From positions 1 to 64,000 of the forward strand of contig MABA01000020.1 in the NCBI GenBank assembly GCA_002162875.1: a DNA stretch of 64,000 bases, read 5' to 3'. Positions within the stretch are counted from its first letter, which is position 1, and every line of letters starts with the position of its first letter. The position numbers and the translations under genes are program-made. The DNA comes from Rhodobacterales bacterium 52_120_T64. GTDB lineage: Bacteria; Pseudomonadota; Alphaproteobacteria; Rhodobacterales; Rhodobacteraceae. The notes beneath the pieces were generated by a model, which did no database searches, was not told the origin of the DNA, and was given only the letters and a program-made list of their open reading frames with translations. This document shows, piece by piece, positions 53,573 to 62,459 of this stretch.

Positions 53573-54751
53573 ATGTTTCCTACACTCACTATTGAAAACA
53601 CACTTCCAAAAGACGGTGATTCCGGAACTTTGATAGGGCGCGCTTGGCTGCCCGATGTTGATGGCCCGTCAGTGGTTTTGCTGCGAAATGGCGATGTATT
53701 CGACATATCGAAAGCTTCGGCGACTATGTCGGGTCTTTTGAATTCAGCCGATCCACTCGCAGCGATAAATAGAGCGTCAGGTGAAAAAATTGGTTCGATC
53801 AAGGCACTGCTGGCGAACACGACGCCGGATACGCGCAATGATCGCTTACCGTATTTCCTCTCTCCAATCGATCTACAGACCATAAAAGCCAGCGGCGTTA
53901 CGTTTGCAGCCAGCATGCTGGAACGTGTGATCGAAGAAAAAGCGGGGGGTGATCCCGCGGTAGCCGAAGCAATACGCGAGGCTATAGCCGCCGAGATCGG
54001 CGCAAGCCTCGCGAATGTCACGCCGGGGTCTGAGGACGCTGATCGTGTTCGTGACGTGCTGACCGAAGGGGGAATGTGGTCCCAGTATCTAGAAGTTGGT
54101 ATCGGAAAATTCGCCGAAATATTTACGAAGGCCCCGACGATGGCATCCGTAGGAACCGGTTCCGAGGTTGGAATTCATCCAGAGTCGACCTGGAATAACC
54201 CAGAGCCGGAAGTTGTTCTTGTCGTTAGCAACACAGGTAAAATAATCGGGGCAACGTTAGGTAACGACGTTAATCTTAGGGATTTCGAGGGACGCAGTGC
54301 GCTGTTGCTGGGAAAAGCCAAAGACAACAACGCCTCGGCTGCCCTAGGACCATTTATTCGCCTGTTCGACTCCAGTTTCAATATAGACGATATTCGGAAA
54401 ATGGACTTAAGCATGCATGTCGAGGGCGCGGATGATGGCTATGTCCTAAGCGACGGCAGCTCTATGCGATATATAAGCCGCGATGTAGAAGATCTGGTTT
54501 CCCAAACACTTAGTCGCAATCACCAGTATCCTGACGGACTGGTACTTTACACCGGAACCATGTTCGCCCCTATCGATGATCGCGGTGAAAAGGGGTCTGG
54601 GTTCACCCACAAAATTGGCGATATTGTCACCGTCTCGTCTAACAAATTGGGCACGCTTACAAATCGCACCAATCTATCCACACTTGCCCCCGAATGGACT
54701 TTCGGTGTTGGCACCCTAATGAAAAACCTATCAAACCGCGGCCTACTTTAG
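53573..54751 (+). CDS. FAH-family 2-keto-3-deoxypentonate dehydratase-like (XylX/AraD type)
   Basis: A 392-residue protein of the fumarylacetoacetate hydrolase superfamily. Its long form and internal motifs (VGTGSEVGIHP near 200, NNPEPEVVLVVS near 212, GATLGNDVNLRDFEGRSALLLGKAKDNN split over 225-250, GLVLYTGTMFAP near 323) match the 2-keto-3-deoxy-D-xylonate/L-arabinonate dehydratases of the Weimberg pathway. Those enzymes produce 2-oxoglutarate semialdehyde. The metal-binding Glu-Glu pair is PEPEVVL. The next gene encodes the matching semialdehyde dehydrogenase, a pairing that strengthens the call. It is separated from the upstream dehydratase by 130 bases without a gene. Confidence 0.8.
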   Translation: MFPTLTIENTLPKDGDSGTLIGRAWLPDVDGPSVVLLRNGDVFDISKASATMSGLLNSADPLAAINRASGEKIGSIKALLANTTPDTRNDRLPYFLSPIDLQTIKASGVTFAASMLERVIEEKAGGDPAVAEAIREAIAAEIGASLANVTPGSEDADRVRDVLTEGGMWSQYLEVGIGKFAEIFTKAPTMASVGTGSEVGIHPESTWNNPEPEVVLVVSNTGKIIGATLGNDVNLRDFEGRSALLLGKAKDNNASAALGPFIRLFDSSFNIDDIRKMDLSMHVEGADDGYVLSDGSSMRYISRDVEDLVSQTLSRNHQYPDGLVLYTGTMFAPIDDRGEKGSGFTHKIGDIVTVSSNKLGTLTNRTNLSTLAPEWTFGVGTLMKNLSNRGLL

Positions 54752-54781
54752 GGCCAAATTGTAAAATCAAGAAAGCAAAAC

Positions 54782-56221
54782 ATGACAACTAAACTTAATT
54801 TCATTGCAGGCGAATGGGTCGAAGGCGTCGACATCAATGCCAACATCAACCCCTCGGATTTATCAGACGTGGTTGGCGAATACACGCGTTCCGACGCCAA
54901 ACAGGCGGAACAAGCAATCGCGGCTGCAAGGTCGGCGTTTCCAGCTTGGTCCACCAGCGGAATTCAGGCGCGTTCGGACGCGCTCGATAAAATCGGCACC
55001 GAAATTCTGACGCGCCGCGAAGAACTCGGCGAGCTTCTGGCGCGCGAAGAAGGAAAAACACTACCGGAAAGCATTGGCGAAGCCGCGCGTGCAGGCCAAA
55101 TTTTCAAATTTTTTGCGGGCGAAGTATTGCGCGTTAACGGAGAAAAGCTCCCTTCAGTTCGCCCCGGTGTTGAAGTTGAAATGTCGCGCGAACCGGTTGG
55201 CGTTATCGGTCTTGTCACGCCCTGGAACTTCCCGATTGCGATTCCGGCGTGGAAAATCGCACCGGCGCTGGCTTACGGAAACTGTGTGATATTCAAACCA
55301 GCGGACCTGGTTCCGGGTTCCGCTTGGGCATTATCTGAAATCATAAGCCGCTCAGGCATCCCCGCAGGCGTTTTCAACCTTGTGATGGGTCGCGGGTCTT
55401 CGGTTGGCAACGCCATCGTCAATTCCCCAGACGTGGACGCAATAAGCTTCACCGGATCCGTTGGCACAGGTACTTCGATCCTTGAAGCGGCGGCTGCCAG
55501 AAAAGCACGCGTGCAACTTGAAATGGGCGGAAAAAACCCGCTGATCGTTCTGGATGACGCTAACCTAGACAATGCAGTCAACTGTGCAGTGCAAGGCGCA
55601 TTCTATTCGACTGGACAACGTTGTACCGCGTCGTCTCGCTTGATCGTAGCAGAAGGTATTCACGACAAATTCGTGGCCGCGATGCAGGATGCATTGCAGG
55701 GTTTGGCCATAGATGACGCGCGCAAAGCAGGCACCGATATAGGGCCAGTCGTCGATCAAAGCCAGATGGATCAGGATATGTCTTACATCGACATCGGGGC
55801 GAACGAAGGTGCGAAGATTGCATTCGGCGGCGAACGCCTTAACCGCGAAACCGAAGGCTTCTATCTGTCACCATGTTTGCTGACCGAAACGACGAATGCG
55901 ATGCGCGTCAATCAGGAAGAAATTTTCGGCCCTGTAGCAACGGTAATAAGCGTTAAAGACTACGACGAAGCTATTGATGTTGCCAATGATACTGATTTCG
56001 GCTTGTCCGCTGGTATCTGCACAACTTCACTTAAGTACACCAACGCCTTCAAGCGTCAGTCAGAGGCCGGTATGGTTATGGTTAACCTGCCAACAGCGGG
56101 TGTCGACTACCACGTTCCTTTTGGTGGTCGCAAAGGCTCCAGCTACGGTAACCGTGAACAGGGTTCTTACGCAAAAGAGTTCTACACAATCGTTAAGACC
56201 GCCTACACGTTGCCTCTTTAA
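54782..56221 (+). CDS. 2-oxoglutarate semialdehyde dehydrogenase-like aldehyde dehydrogenase
   Basis: A 479-residue NAD(P)-dependent aldehyde dehydrogenase. The catalytic Glu is in QLEMGGKNPLIVLDD near residue 247 and the Cys in YSTGQRCTASSRLIV near 283. The cofactor loop FTGSVGTG is near 221 and EEIFGPVATV near 380. The sequence type (GQRCTASSR, GVDYHVPFGGRKGSS) is that of 2-oxoglutarate semialdehyde dehydrogenases, which convert the product of the preceding FAH-type dehydratase to 2-oxoglutarate. The gene starts 30 bases after its neighbour, and its stop nearly touches the EamA gene. Confidence 0.88.
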   Translation: MTTKLNFIAGEWVEGVDINANINPSDLSDVVGEYTRSDAKQAEQAIAAARSAFPAWSTSGIQARSDALDKIGTEILTRREELGELLAREEGKTLPESIGEAARAGQIFKFFAGEVLRVNGEKLPSVRPGVEVEMSREPVGVIGLVTPWNFPIAIPAWKIAPALAYGNCVIFKPADLVPGSAWALSEIISRSGIPAGVFNLVMGRGSSVGNAIVNSPDVDAISFTGSVGTGTSILEAAAARKARVQLEMGGKNPLIVLDDANLDNAVNCAVQGAFYSTGQRCTASSRLIVAEGIHDKFVAAMQDALQGLAIDDARKAGTDIGPVVDQSQMDQDMSYIDIGANEGAKIAFGGERLNRETEGFYLSPCLLTETTNAMRVNQEEIFGPVATVISVKDYDEAIDVANDTDFGLSAGICTTSLKYTNAFKRQSEAGMVMVNLPTAGVDYHVPFGGRKGSSYGNREQGSYAKEFYTIVKTAYTLPL

Positions 56222-56222
56222 C

Positions 56223-57125
56223 GTGAGCGCGCAGCATACTTCACACGGGCACGGCGCCGGCATAGTTTACATGCTGGTTGCCATGTTCTTGTTTACCGCT
56301 AATGACGCTATCGGCAAGTGGATGGTAGCGACATATCCAGTCGGGCAACTGATTTCTCTTCGTAGTTTGGCAGCACTTGTGGTGTTGTCATTCATCCTTT
56401 GGCGAAAACAGGGAGACCTCTGGCTTTCGCTAAAAGAACGACCCGTTATCCAGATATTGCGGATCGGATTCGTTGTAGCCGAAGTTGGATGTTTTTATGC
56501 GGCAGTACGATATCTGCCGCTTGCGGATGTCTTCATGTTTTATCTGGCCTCACCGCTGTTTCTGACAGTTTTTTCCGTAATCATTCTAAAAGAGCACGTA
56601 GGCCTACGCCGGTGGGTAGCTGTGCTTGTTGGATTAGTTGGCGTCGTACTCGTCTTTCCACCCTCAGAGGACGCGTTGTCGGCCCCTGCCCTGATTGCGT
56701 TGGCTGGCAGCATGTCGCTTGCACTGATGTTGACGCTAACGCGTATGCTTAGGCGTACCGACGGGATAACATTGATTACAGTTCAAACGATAGGCGTTGC
56801 AATTTTCGGTGGCGTAACCATTCCGTTCGCGTGGGTTACGCCAAATCTAATGGATTTATCGTTACTTTGCCTGCTTGGGTTTGTCGCGACGTTAGCGCAT
56901 TTCCTGATGAACAAATCAGTATCTGTAGCCCCATCCGCCGTGGTCGCCCCGTTTCAATACACATCAATCGTATGGGCAATCGCATTTGGTTATTTGGTAT
57001 GGGGCGATTTCCCCACCCAACGCGCGCTGTTTGGTGCGGCGTTCATTATAGGTGCCGGTTTGATCGTTCTTTATAGCGAGCGAAAAGTGTCAAACGCCTC
57101 AATCAGTCGATTATTGAAAGAATAA
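56223..57125 (+). CDS. EamA (DMT superfamily) transporter
   Basis: A 300-residue membrane protein with ten hydrophobic helices and two EamA repeats (LFTANDAIGKWMVATYPVGQLISLRS near residue 22; SVAPSAVVAPFQYTSIVW near 240). The GTG at 56223, one base after the aldehyde dehydrogenase stop, is taken as the start because the N-terminus then fits the family; the open frame further upstream merely overlaps the aldehyde dehydrogenase. It ends 23 bases inside the convergent GntR gene. Its place in the operon suggests that it moves a sugar acid or an intermediate, but DMT direction and cargo are unknown. Confidence 0.85.
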   Translation: MSAQHTSHGHGAGIVYMLVAMFLFTANDAIGKWMVATYPVGQLISLRSLAALVVLSFILWRKQGDLWLSLKERPVIQILRIGFVVAEVGCFYAAVRYLPLADVFMFYLASPLFLTVFSVIILKEHVGLRRWVAVLVGLVGVVLVFPPSEDALSAPALIALAGSMSLALMLTLTRMLRRTDGITLITVQTIGVAIFGGVTIPFAWVTPNLMDLSLLCLLGFVATLAHFLMNKSVSVAPSAVVAPFQYTSIVWAIAFGYLVWGDFPTQRALFGAAFIIGAGLIVLYSERKVSNASISRLLKE

Positions 57126-57819
57126 GTTCCTGCGATCTATCAATCAAATAGAGCATAGCTTCCGCAGCCAGCCGGCCATCATGCGCGGCAATCGCACTAA
57201 TTACGGCTTCATGCCTTTTGTGTGACTCCAGCCGCTCGTTTGGTGCAGAGCTTGATATTCTAAAACTTGCTGCGAGCGCAGACTCTATGGTGTTTCCCAA
57301 CGGAACTAGCATCTGATTGCCGGACGCCAACAAAATTATATGGTGATATCGGAGATCAGGTTCAATTCCTTTTTCGAAATCATCGCCAGCGTCAACCATT
57401 TCTTGATATGCTTGCCGTAAAGCTGCGAGTTCGTCATCCGAAATACGATTGGCGGCAAGTTTGGCTGCCGCTGGTTCGATCATGCGGCGCAGTTCAAACA
57501 AATCGTATGCATTTTTCTTCGTAGGTTTATTGGCAAAAACCCATTTCAACACATCTGGATCCAGATGGTTCCAGCTATTCGACGAAGTGACACGAGTTCC
57601 AATTCGAGGTCGCGACTCGATCATACCCTTTTCAGAAAGAACCTTCATAGCTTCGCGTACTACGGTTCTGCTAACGTCGAGTTCTGTACCAAACACCGAT
57701 TCATCAGGAAGTTGTTCGCCTGGTTCCCAGTCACCACGCGCGATGCGATTGCCAACTTCTTCAACAATTTGGCCATGAATTCCACGGCGCGCGCGTCTTC
57801 GACTGGTTGTGATGCTCAC
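57103..57819 (-). CDS. GntR-family (FadR/FCD) transcriptional regulator
   Basis: A 238-residue regulator with an N-terminal winged helix (about residues 15-80: IVEEVGNRIARGDWEPGEQLP and VSRTVVREAMKVLSEKGMIESRPRIGTRV split around the recognition helix) and a C-terminal FCD ligand domain of seven helices. In that domain Asp/His metal ligands are visible in PDLRYHHIIL and SHKRHEAVI. FCD regulators usually respond to sugar acids or carboxylates. It is sandwiched between the idonate/Weimberg-type operon and the threonate operon, so it could repress either or both. Confidence 0.9.
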   Translation of the reverse strand: MSITTSRRRARRGIHGQIVEEVGNRIARGDWEPGEQLPDESVFGTELDVSRTVVREAMKVLSEKGMIESRPRIGTRVTSSNSWNHLDPDVLKWVFANKPTKKNAYDLFELRRMIEPAAAKLAANRISDDELAALRQAYQEMVDAGDDFEKGIEPDLRYHHIILLASGNQMLVPLGNTIESALAASFRISSSAPNERLESHKRHEAVISAIAAHDGRLAAEAMLYLIDRSQELILSIID

Positions 57820-58026
57820 GCTAACCGCTCTTTCCTAATTTTTTTGCGATTGATCTCGGATAAAACATCTCGGCCGAAACCTAAGTGGCTTCGACGACTC
57901 TGATATCAAGCTCAATTTAATCACTATTATAGGTTGCCAGCATTTTCGGCAAGTTAGATTCAATAATCCAGCAGAAACATAGTGTTCATCAATGATAATT
58001 TGAAAATGGGGGGGGAGCTTGAAGAT

Positions 58027-58791
58027 TCAGACTATTGCCTTCACCCAACCAAGACCCTCATCTGTAGAGCCACGTGGCTTGTACTCGGCTCCAATAAATC
58101 CCTTATAGCCAAGATTGTCAATTAATTTCAGTATGTTGCGATAATCTAGTTCACCCTCGTCCGGTTCGGCACGGCTTGGAACTGCCGCGATCTGAATGTG
58201 ACCAGAAATGGGCATCATTTTTTCCAGTAATCTACTGATATCCCCCTGCATAATTTGCAAATGATAGCAGTCAAACATGAGCTTCAAGCTGTCCGAGCCA
58301 ATCTCGGCAATAATTTCTGCGGCCTGATCGGCATCCGTCAAGAAGTACCCCGGAGCGTCATGATGGTTGAGTGGCTCAATCAAAAGGGTAATTCCGTGCG
58401 GTTCTGCTTTTGCAAGACCATAACGCAGGTTCGTTACCAATGTGGAATGCGCAACGGCGCCCTCTGCGAAACCAGCCATTACGTGAATATTTTTCGTTCC
58501 AATCGCAACCGCATATTCTATGGCTTGATCAATCGCGAAACGCGCCTCAACCTCTCGACCAGCTAATGCGCTCAGCCCGTTTTCACCGGCATCAAGGTTA
58601 CCGCGATCAGTGTTAAGGCCCAACATCTCCAGACCTGATTCAGAAAGCGCGAACTTTACGTCTTCCGGTTCAACTGCATATGGCCAGTGACACTCAACCG
58701 CTTCAAATCCGGCTGCAGCAGCAGCGCGGATCGCATCAGGCAGGCTCAATTCAGTCCATAGAAAGCCTAAGTTTGCAGATAATTTAGTCAT
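58027..58791 (-). CDS. otnI: 2-oxo-tetronate isomerase (hydroxypyruvate isomerase-like)
   Basis: A 254-residue TIM-barrel isomerase of the Hyi/OtnI family that converts 2-oxo-tetronate to 3-oxo-tetronate. Metal-site residues are expected in LIEPLNHHDAPGYFL near residue 140 (Glu), LMFDCYHLQ near 174 (Asp, His) and FIGAEYKP near 238 (Glu). The start NLGFLWTELSLPDAIRAAAAAGF is typical. The ATG at 58791 overlaps the otnC stop as TGATG. It is the last gene of the ltnD-otnK-otnC-otnI set, which fixes its role better than sequence alone could; plain hydroxypyruvate isomerase is the alternative. Confidence 0.85.
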   Translation of the reverse strand: MTKLSANLGFLWTELSLPDAIRAAAAAGFEAVECHWPYAVEPEDVKFALSESGLEMLGLNTDRGNLDAGENGLSALAGREVEARFAIDQAIEYAVAIGTKNIHVMAGFAEGAVAHSTLVTNLRYGLAKAEPHGITLLIEPLNHHDAPGYFLTDADQAAEIIAEIGSDSLKLMFDCYHLQIMQGDISRLLEKMMPISGHIQIAAVPSRAEPDEGELDYRNILKLIDNLGYKGFIGAEYKPRGSTDEGLGWVKAIV

Positions 58792-59441
58792 CAATCCCAT
58801 TCCACATCAAATTTTAGCACTAGCCCCTGAACCTCGGCATCCGACAGCAACTTCGGGTTCATACCGCGCGTTAGCAATGTAAGGCGTGCGGTTTCTTCCA
58901 GTTCTTCCATAGCATAGACCGCAGCTTGCAGATCTTTGCCAGCGACGACCGGACCGTGATGCGCCAGCAGTACGGCTGAACGTTTACCAAGCAGGCCACG
59001 CACGGCATCACCCATTGCCGGGTCACCCGGCATAAAGTAGGGCAGCAGCTTCACCTTGCCCAACCGCATCACTGAATACGCTGTGATTGGGGGCAGAACG
59101 TTTTCCGGATCTATCTCAGGCAGAACCGAGACTGCAACCGAATGGCAAGAGTGCAAGTGCACTACCGCACCGGTCTTTGCCCCGCGCGTGTCATAAAACG
59201 CAGCGTGAAGTGGCATCTCCTTAGTTGGAGGTTTCCCACCGATCAGTTGCATGTCAGCATCAAAATGCGAAAGTTCCGACGGATCCAAAGCCCCGAAGCT
59301 GCTACCTGTGGGTGATACCAGCAAGCCACCATCCGATAATCTGGCAGAGATATTGCCAGACGCGCCACCCGTCAGGCCGCGATCGAACATGGATTTGGCC
59401 ATCGAGCATATACTTTCTCGAAGCTGTGCCTCCTCGCTCAT
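58791..59441 (-). CDS. otnC: 3-oxo-tetronate 4-phosphate decarboxylase (class II aldolase family)
   Basis: A 216-residue class II aldolase/adducin-family enzyme that decarboxylates 3-oxo-tetronate 4-phosphate to dihydroxyacetone phosphate. Substrate and zinc motifs are GGASGNISARL near residue 21, LLVSPTGSSFG near 36, HLHSCHSV near 96 (two zinc His) and LLAHHGPVVAG near 158 (third His). It overlaps otnK by 4 bases and otnI by one base. The order and partners match the described L-threonate pathway, distinguishing it from the related fuculose-phosphate aldolases. Confidence 0.88.
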   Translation of the reverse strand: MSEEAQLRESICSMAKSMFDRGLTGGASGNISARLSDGGLLVSPTGSSFGALDPSELSHFDADMQLIGGKPPTKEMPLHAAFYDTRGAKTGAVVHLHSCHSVAVSVLPEIDPENVLPPITAYSVMRLGKVKLLPYFMPGDPAMGDAVRGLLGKRSAVLLAHHGPVVAGKDLQAAVYAMEELEETARLTLLTRGMNPKLLSDAEVQGLVLKFDVEWD

Positions 59442-60688
59442 GCGTCCCCCAATACTTTGAGGGCTTTTTCAAAGAAATCGTTCGCACCGAAGTTACCAGA
59501 TTTTAGTGCCAAAACCAGCGGAACATCCCCGGTTGCGCGCACTGCCGGAACGCCCGGATCAATCTCCGGTCCAATTTCCAAAGCAGTGATCCCAAGCCCT
59601 TCAACAATAGCGCCAGAGGTCTCACCGCCAGCAGTAATTAGTTTCGTGATCCCGCCAGCCACAAGCTTGCGGGCTACGTCGGCGAACTGTTCTTCAATCA
59701 ATCCCGCTATCGTTTCCCGCCCATGTCGATCCTGCGCTTCTTTAACAACTTCTGGGTCAGCCGAGGAATACGCTAAAGGTTGGCTATCTTTTTTTGACAA
59801 CAACCAATTGGCGATCACATCCGCGTTTGTTGCGCCGGACACGACATCATCAGCCGTAATCTCGAATGTCGGGTGACTTTTTGCGTATAGTGCGATTTGC
59901 CCACGTGTCGCAATTGAGCAAGAACCTGACAGAATTACGCCTGCGCCATTCTCACCTTGCCATTTGCCAGTGTTTTCAGAAATCATTCCCGTTTTCCGGA
60001 AGTTAGCCGGCAAGCCCAGGGCAATGCCCGAGCCACCTGTGACTAAGCGATGACCTGAGGCTGCTGTGCCAATCTCAAACAAGTCATTATCACTAATTGC
60101 ATCCACGACGATCAAAGAAGGTTCAGTAACACCGTCAAAAGCTTTACCGATAGCATCCGCACCTGACATCACTACCGAAGCTGGCACATGCGCGATATTC
60201 CGTTTGGATTGCGGCGCAAGCCAGCGTCGAAGATCAGCGTCGATCATGGGTGTTAGCGGGTGGTTTTGCATACCCGATTCATTCAGCAACGCATCATTAA
60301 CAAATAAATGCCCTTGATAAACCGAGCGCCCCGTAGCAGGGAAAGCCGGACAGACTACGACCCTGTTTTCGCCCAACCTGTCTGCCAAAGCATCAGCAAC
60401 GGGGCCGATATTTCCGTCTTTTGTGCTGTCGAAGGTTGAACAATATTTAAAGAAAATTTGGTGGCACCCTTGTTCAAGCAACCAGTCCAGCGCTTTCAGC
60501 GACTGCCTTACCGCATCTTCCGGCGCGATGGTCCGCGACTTCAGCGAAACAACTCCGGCCTCGACACTCTCATGCGCAAGGCCGGTTGGAATTCCACTGT
60601 ATTGCGTGACCCGCATTCCACCTTTTGCCAATGTACTGGCAAGGTCGGACGAGCCGGTAAAGTCGTCGCCGATACATCCCAGAATCAT
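59438..60688 (-). CDS. otnK: 3-oxo-tetronate kinase (four-carbon acid sugar kinase, DUF1537)
   Basis: A 416-residue kinase that phosphorylates 3-oxo-tetronate at C4. It has the two DUF1537 domains: an N-terminal acid-sugar-binding part (LGCIGDDFTGSSDLASTLAKGG, split at residues 3-22, and FKYCSTFDSTKDGNIGPVADAL near 80-100) and a C-terminal nucleotide-binding part (ITAGGETSGAIVEGLG near 335). Its start overlaps the ltnD stop as TGATG. The pathway neighbours ltnD, otnC and otnI are all adjacent, so the assignment is strong. Confidence 0.92.
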   Translation of the reverse strand: MILGCIGDDFTGSSDLASTLAKGGMRVTQYSGIPTGLAHESVEAGVVSLKSRTIAPEDAVRQSLKALDWLLEQGCHQIFFKYCSTFDSTKDGNIGPVADALADRLGENRVVVCPAFPATGRSVYQGHLFVNDALLNESGMQNHPLTPMIDADLRRWLAPQSKRNIAHVPASVVMSGADAIGKAFDGVTEPSLIVVDAISDNDLFEIGTAASGHRLVTGGSGIALGLPANFRKTGMISENTGKWQGENGAGVILSGSCSIATRGQIALYAKSHPTFEITADDVVSGATNADVIANWLLSKKDSQPLAYSSADPEVVKEAQDRHGRETIAGLIEEQFADVARKLVAGGITKLITAGGETSGAIVEGLGITALEIGPEIDPGVPAVRATGDVPLVLALKSGNFGANDFFEKALKVLGDA

Positions 60689-61584
60689 CAGGAATCTCCT
60701 GGAAGTTCGAGGCTGGCATTTCGGGCATAGATTTTGGCAACCGCCGCATCATCTTCACGTCCAAATCCAGCACCCGAAGCTGCAACGAATTGTTGCAACG
60801 CAGCTGCGGTCAAAGGTGCCGAAAACTTCGATCCACGCGCAACATCAGACACAATTCCAAGGTCTTTGACGAAAATATCGACCGCCGAATGCGGTGTGTA
60901 ATCACCCTTCGCAATGTGCGCACCACGGTTTTCAAACATCCAGCTTGTCCCTGCGCATTCAGAAATAACTTCGAGCGTTTTTGCAGCATCAATCCCTTGA
61001 GAAATTCCGAATGTCATAGCTTCGGCAGCTGCCGCGATGTGCACACCGGCCAGTAATTGGTTCACGACCTTCATTGCAGAGCCCGCACCTGCGGAATTTC
61101 CTAGCTCAAAAACTCGCTCGGCCATAGCATCGAGTGCAGGGCGTGCGACCTTGAATGCCGTGGCAGATCCTGATGCCATAACCGTCAGCTGGCCCGAGGC
61201 AGCCTTGACCGAGCCGCCTGAAATCGGAGCATCGAGAAAAAGAACACCCAACTTTTCCAGCCGCGCCTCCATATTACGCGCAAAGTCGGGGGCAACAGTC
61301 GCGCAAGAAATGAACACGGCGCCCTGTTTCATAGTGTCAGCGACACCACTTTCGCCAAACAACACATCCTCTGTCTGGGCTGCATTAAGTACAACACTAA
61401 TAACAATAGAAGCATTGGAAATGGAATCGATGCGTTCAGAAGTGGAGCCTCCATCCGCGCGGAACCGGTTTTCTGCATCGAGGTTCACATCGATACCACG
61501 CACCGTTAACTCACTGTTAAGAAGAGACTTAGCGATGCCATAGCCCATAGAGCCAAGACCGAAAACAACTGTTCGTATCGTCAT
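60688..61584 (-). CDS. ltnD: L-threonate dehydrogenase
   Basis: A 298-residue NAD-dependent beta-hydroxyacid dehydrogenase that oxidises L-threonate to 2-oxo-tetronate. The Rossmann motif FGLGSMGYGIAKSLL is near residue 8, the substrate-binding LDAPISGGSVKA near 117, and the catalytic Lys in GAGSAMKVVNQLLAG near 168. It is a paralogue of the dehydrogenase at 10851 but sits directly before otnK, which gives its role. It lies 15 bases after an FAH-family gene, so the threonate genes share a transcript with the upstream sugar-acid genes. Confidence 0.9.
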   Translation of the reverse strand: MTIRTVVFGLGSMGYGIAKSLLNSELTVRGIDVNLDAENRFRADGGSTSERIDSISNASIVISVVLNAAQTEDVLFGESGVADTMKQGAVFISCATVAPDFARNMEARLEKLGVLFLDAPISGGSVKAASGQLTVMASGSATAFKVARPALDAMAERVFELGNSAGAGSAMKVVNQLLAGVHIAAAAEAMTFGISQGIDAAKTLEVISECAGTSWMFENRGAHIAKGDYTPHSAVDIFVKDLGIVSDVARGSKFSAPLTAAALQQFVAASGAGFGREDDAAVAKIYARNASLELPGDS

Positions 61585-61599
61585 TTTTTTAACCCTCGA

Positions 61600-62448
61600 T
61601 TAGCCTTTATAGGATTGCGCTGTCTGTTCCTGCGAACCAAGCCCCTGAATTTCCAAATTCATTACATCGCCATCTTTCAAGAAACGTTGTGGCTTTTGCC
61701 CCATTCCAACACCTTCAGGTGTACCTGTTGCGATGATGTCGCCCGGCACAAGCGCCATAAACCGCGACATGTAGGCGATGATCTCTGCCACGCTAAAAAT
61801 CATATCGGAGGTCGATGAATCCTGCTGTACATCACTATTAAGGCTTAGCTTCAGCGCAAGCGCCTGCGGGTTTGGAACTTCGTCAGCTGTCACCAGATAA
61901 GGTCCGGTTGGGCCGAAAGTCGGGGCAGATTTGCCCTTGATCCACTGTCCACCCATTTCGATCTGGAATTCACGCTCGGACATGTCGTTTATCACGCAAT
62001 ATCCCGCAACATAGGACAACGCATCCTCGACGCTTACATGCTCTGCATGTTTGCCGATAACAACGCCGAGTTCGACTTCCCAGTCAGCTTTCACCGAGTT
62101 CTTGGGGATTACCACAGGATCAAAAGGACCAGACAGGGCCGAAGTTGCTTTTGAAAAAATGATAGGCTCGGTTGGCGGCGTTGCACCTGTTTCAGCGGCG
62201 TGACGCGCATAGTTCAAGCCGATGCAATAAAAATTTGGAACCGAGGCAAGACATGAACCAAGGCGCACTTCTGCGTCAACGATTGGCAGGCCCTCAACAT
62301 CCATCGCGCGGATTTTATCAAGCGCATCAACAGATACGGCATCACCCGCAAAATCGTCTACAACGCCTGAGAGGTCACGAATGTTGCCCGCAGCATCCAA
62401 ACAGCCAGGCTTTTCCTGACCCTTGGGGCCAAAACGTAAAAATTTCAT
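61600..62448 (-). CDS. FAH-family hydrolase (2,4-diketo-3-deoxy-sugar-acid hydrolase-like)
   Basis: A 282-residue fumarylacetoacetate hydrolase-family enzyme. The family core is visible: FYCIGLNYARHAAETG near residue 73, PIIFSKATSALSGPFDPVVIPK near 94-115, WEVELGVVIGK near 123 (Glu metal ligands), INDMSEREFQ near 154 (Asp ligand) and GDIIATGTPEGVGMG near 238. Relatives cleave 2,4-diketo-3-deoxy-L-fuconate or -rhamnonate, acylpyruvates or ureidoglycolate. The dehydratase gene 11 bases upstream favours the diketo-deoxy-sugar-acid route. No purine genes are present to support ureidoglycolate lyase. Confidence 0.85.
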   Translation of the reverse strand: MKFLRFGPKGQEKPGCLDAAGNIRDLSGVVDDFAGDAVSVDALDKIRAMDVEGLPIVDAEVRLGSCLASVPNFYCIGLNYARHAAETGATPPTEPIIFSKATSALSGPFDPVVIPKNSVKADWEVELGVVIGKHAEHVSVEDALSYVAGYCVINDMSEREFQIEMGGQWIKGKSAPTFGPTGPYLVTADEVPNPQALALKLSLNSDVQQDSSTSDMIFSVAEIIAYMSRFMALVPGDIIATGTPEGVGMGQKPQRFLKDGDVMNLEIQGLGSQEQTAQSYKG

Positions 62449-62459
62449 CTTATAGTTCC

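Noticed and set aside
55974-56222. Extended N-terminus of the EamA transporter overlapping the aldehyde dehydrogenase gene
   Set aside because: The extra 83 residues are a frame-shifted shadow of the dehydrogenase; the family-like protein begins at the GTG at 56223.
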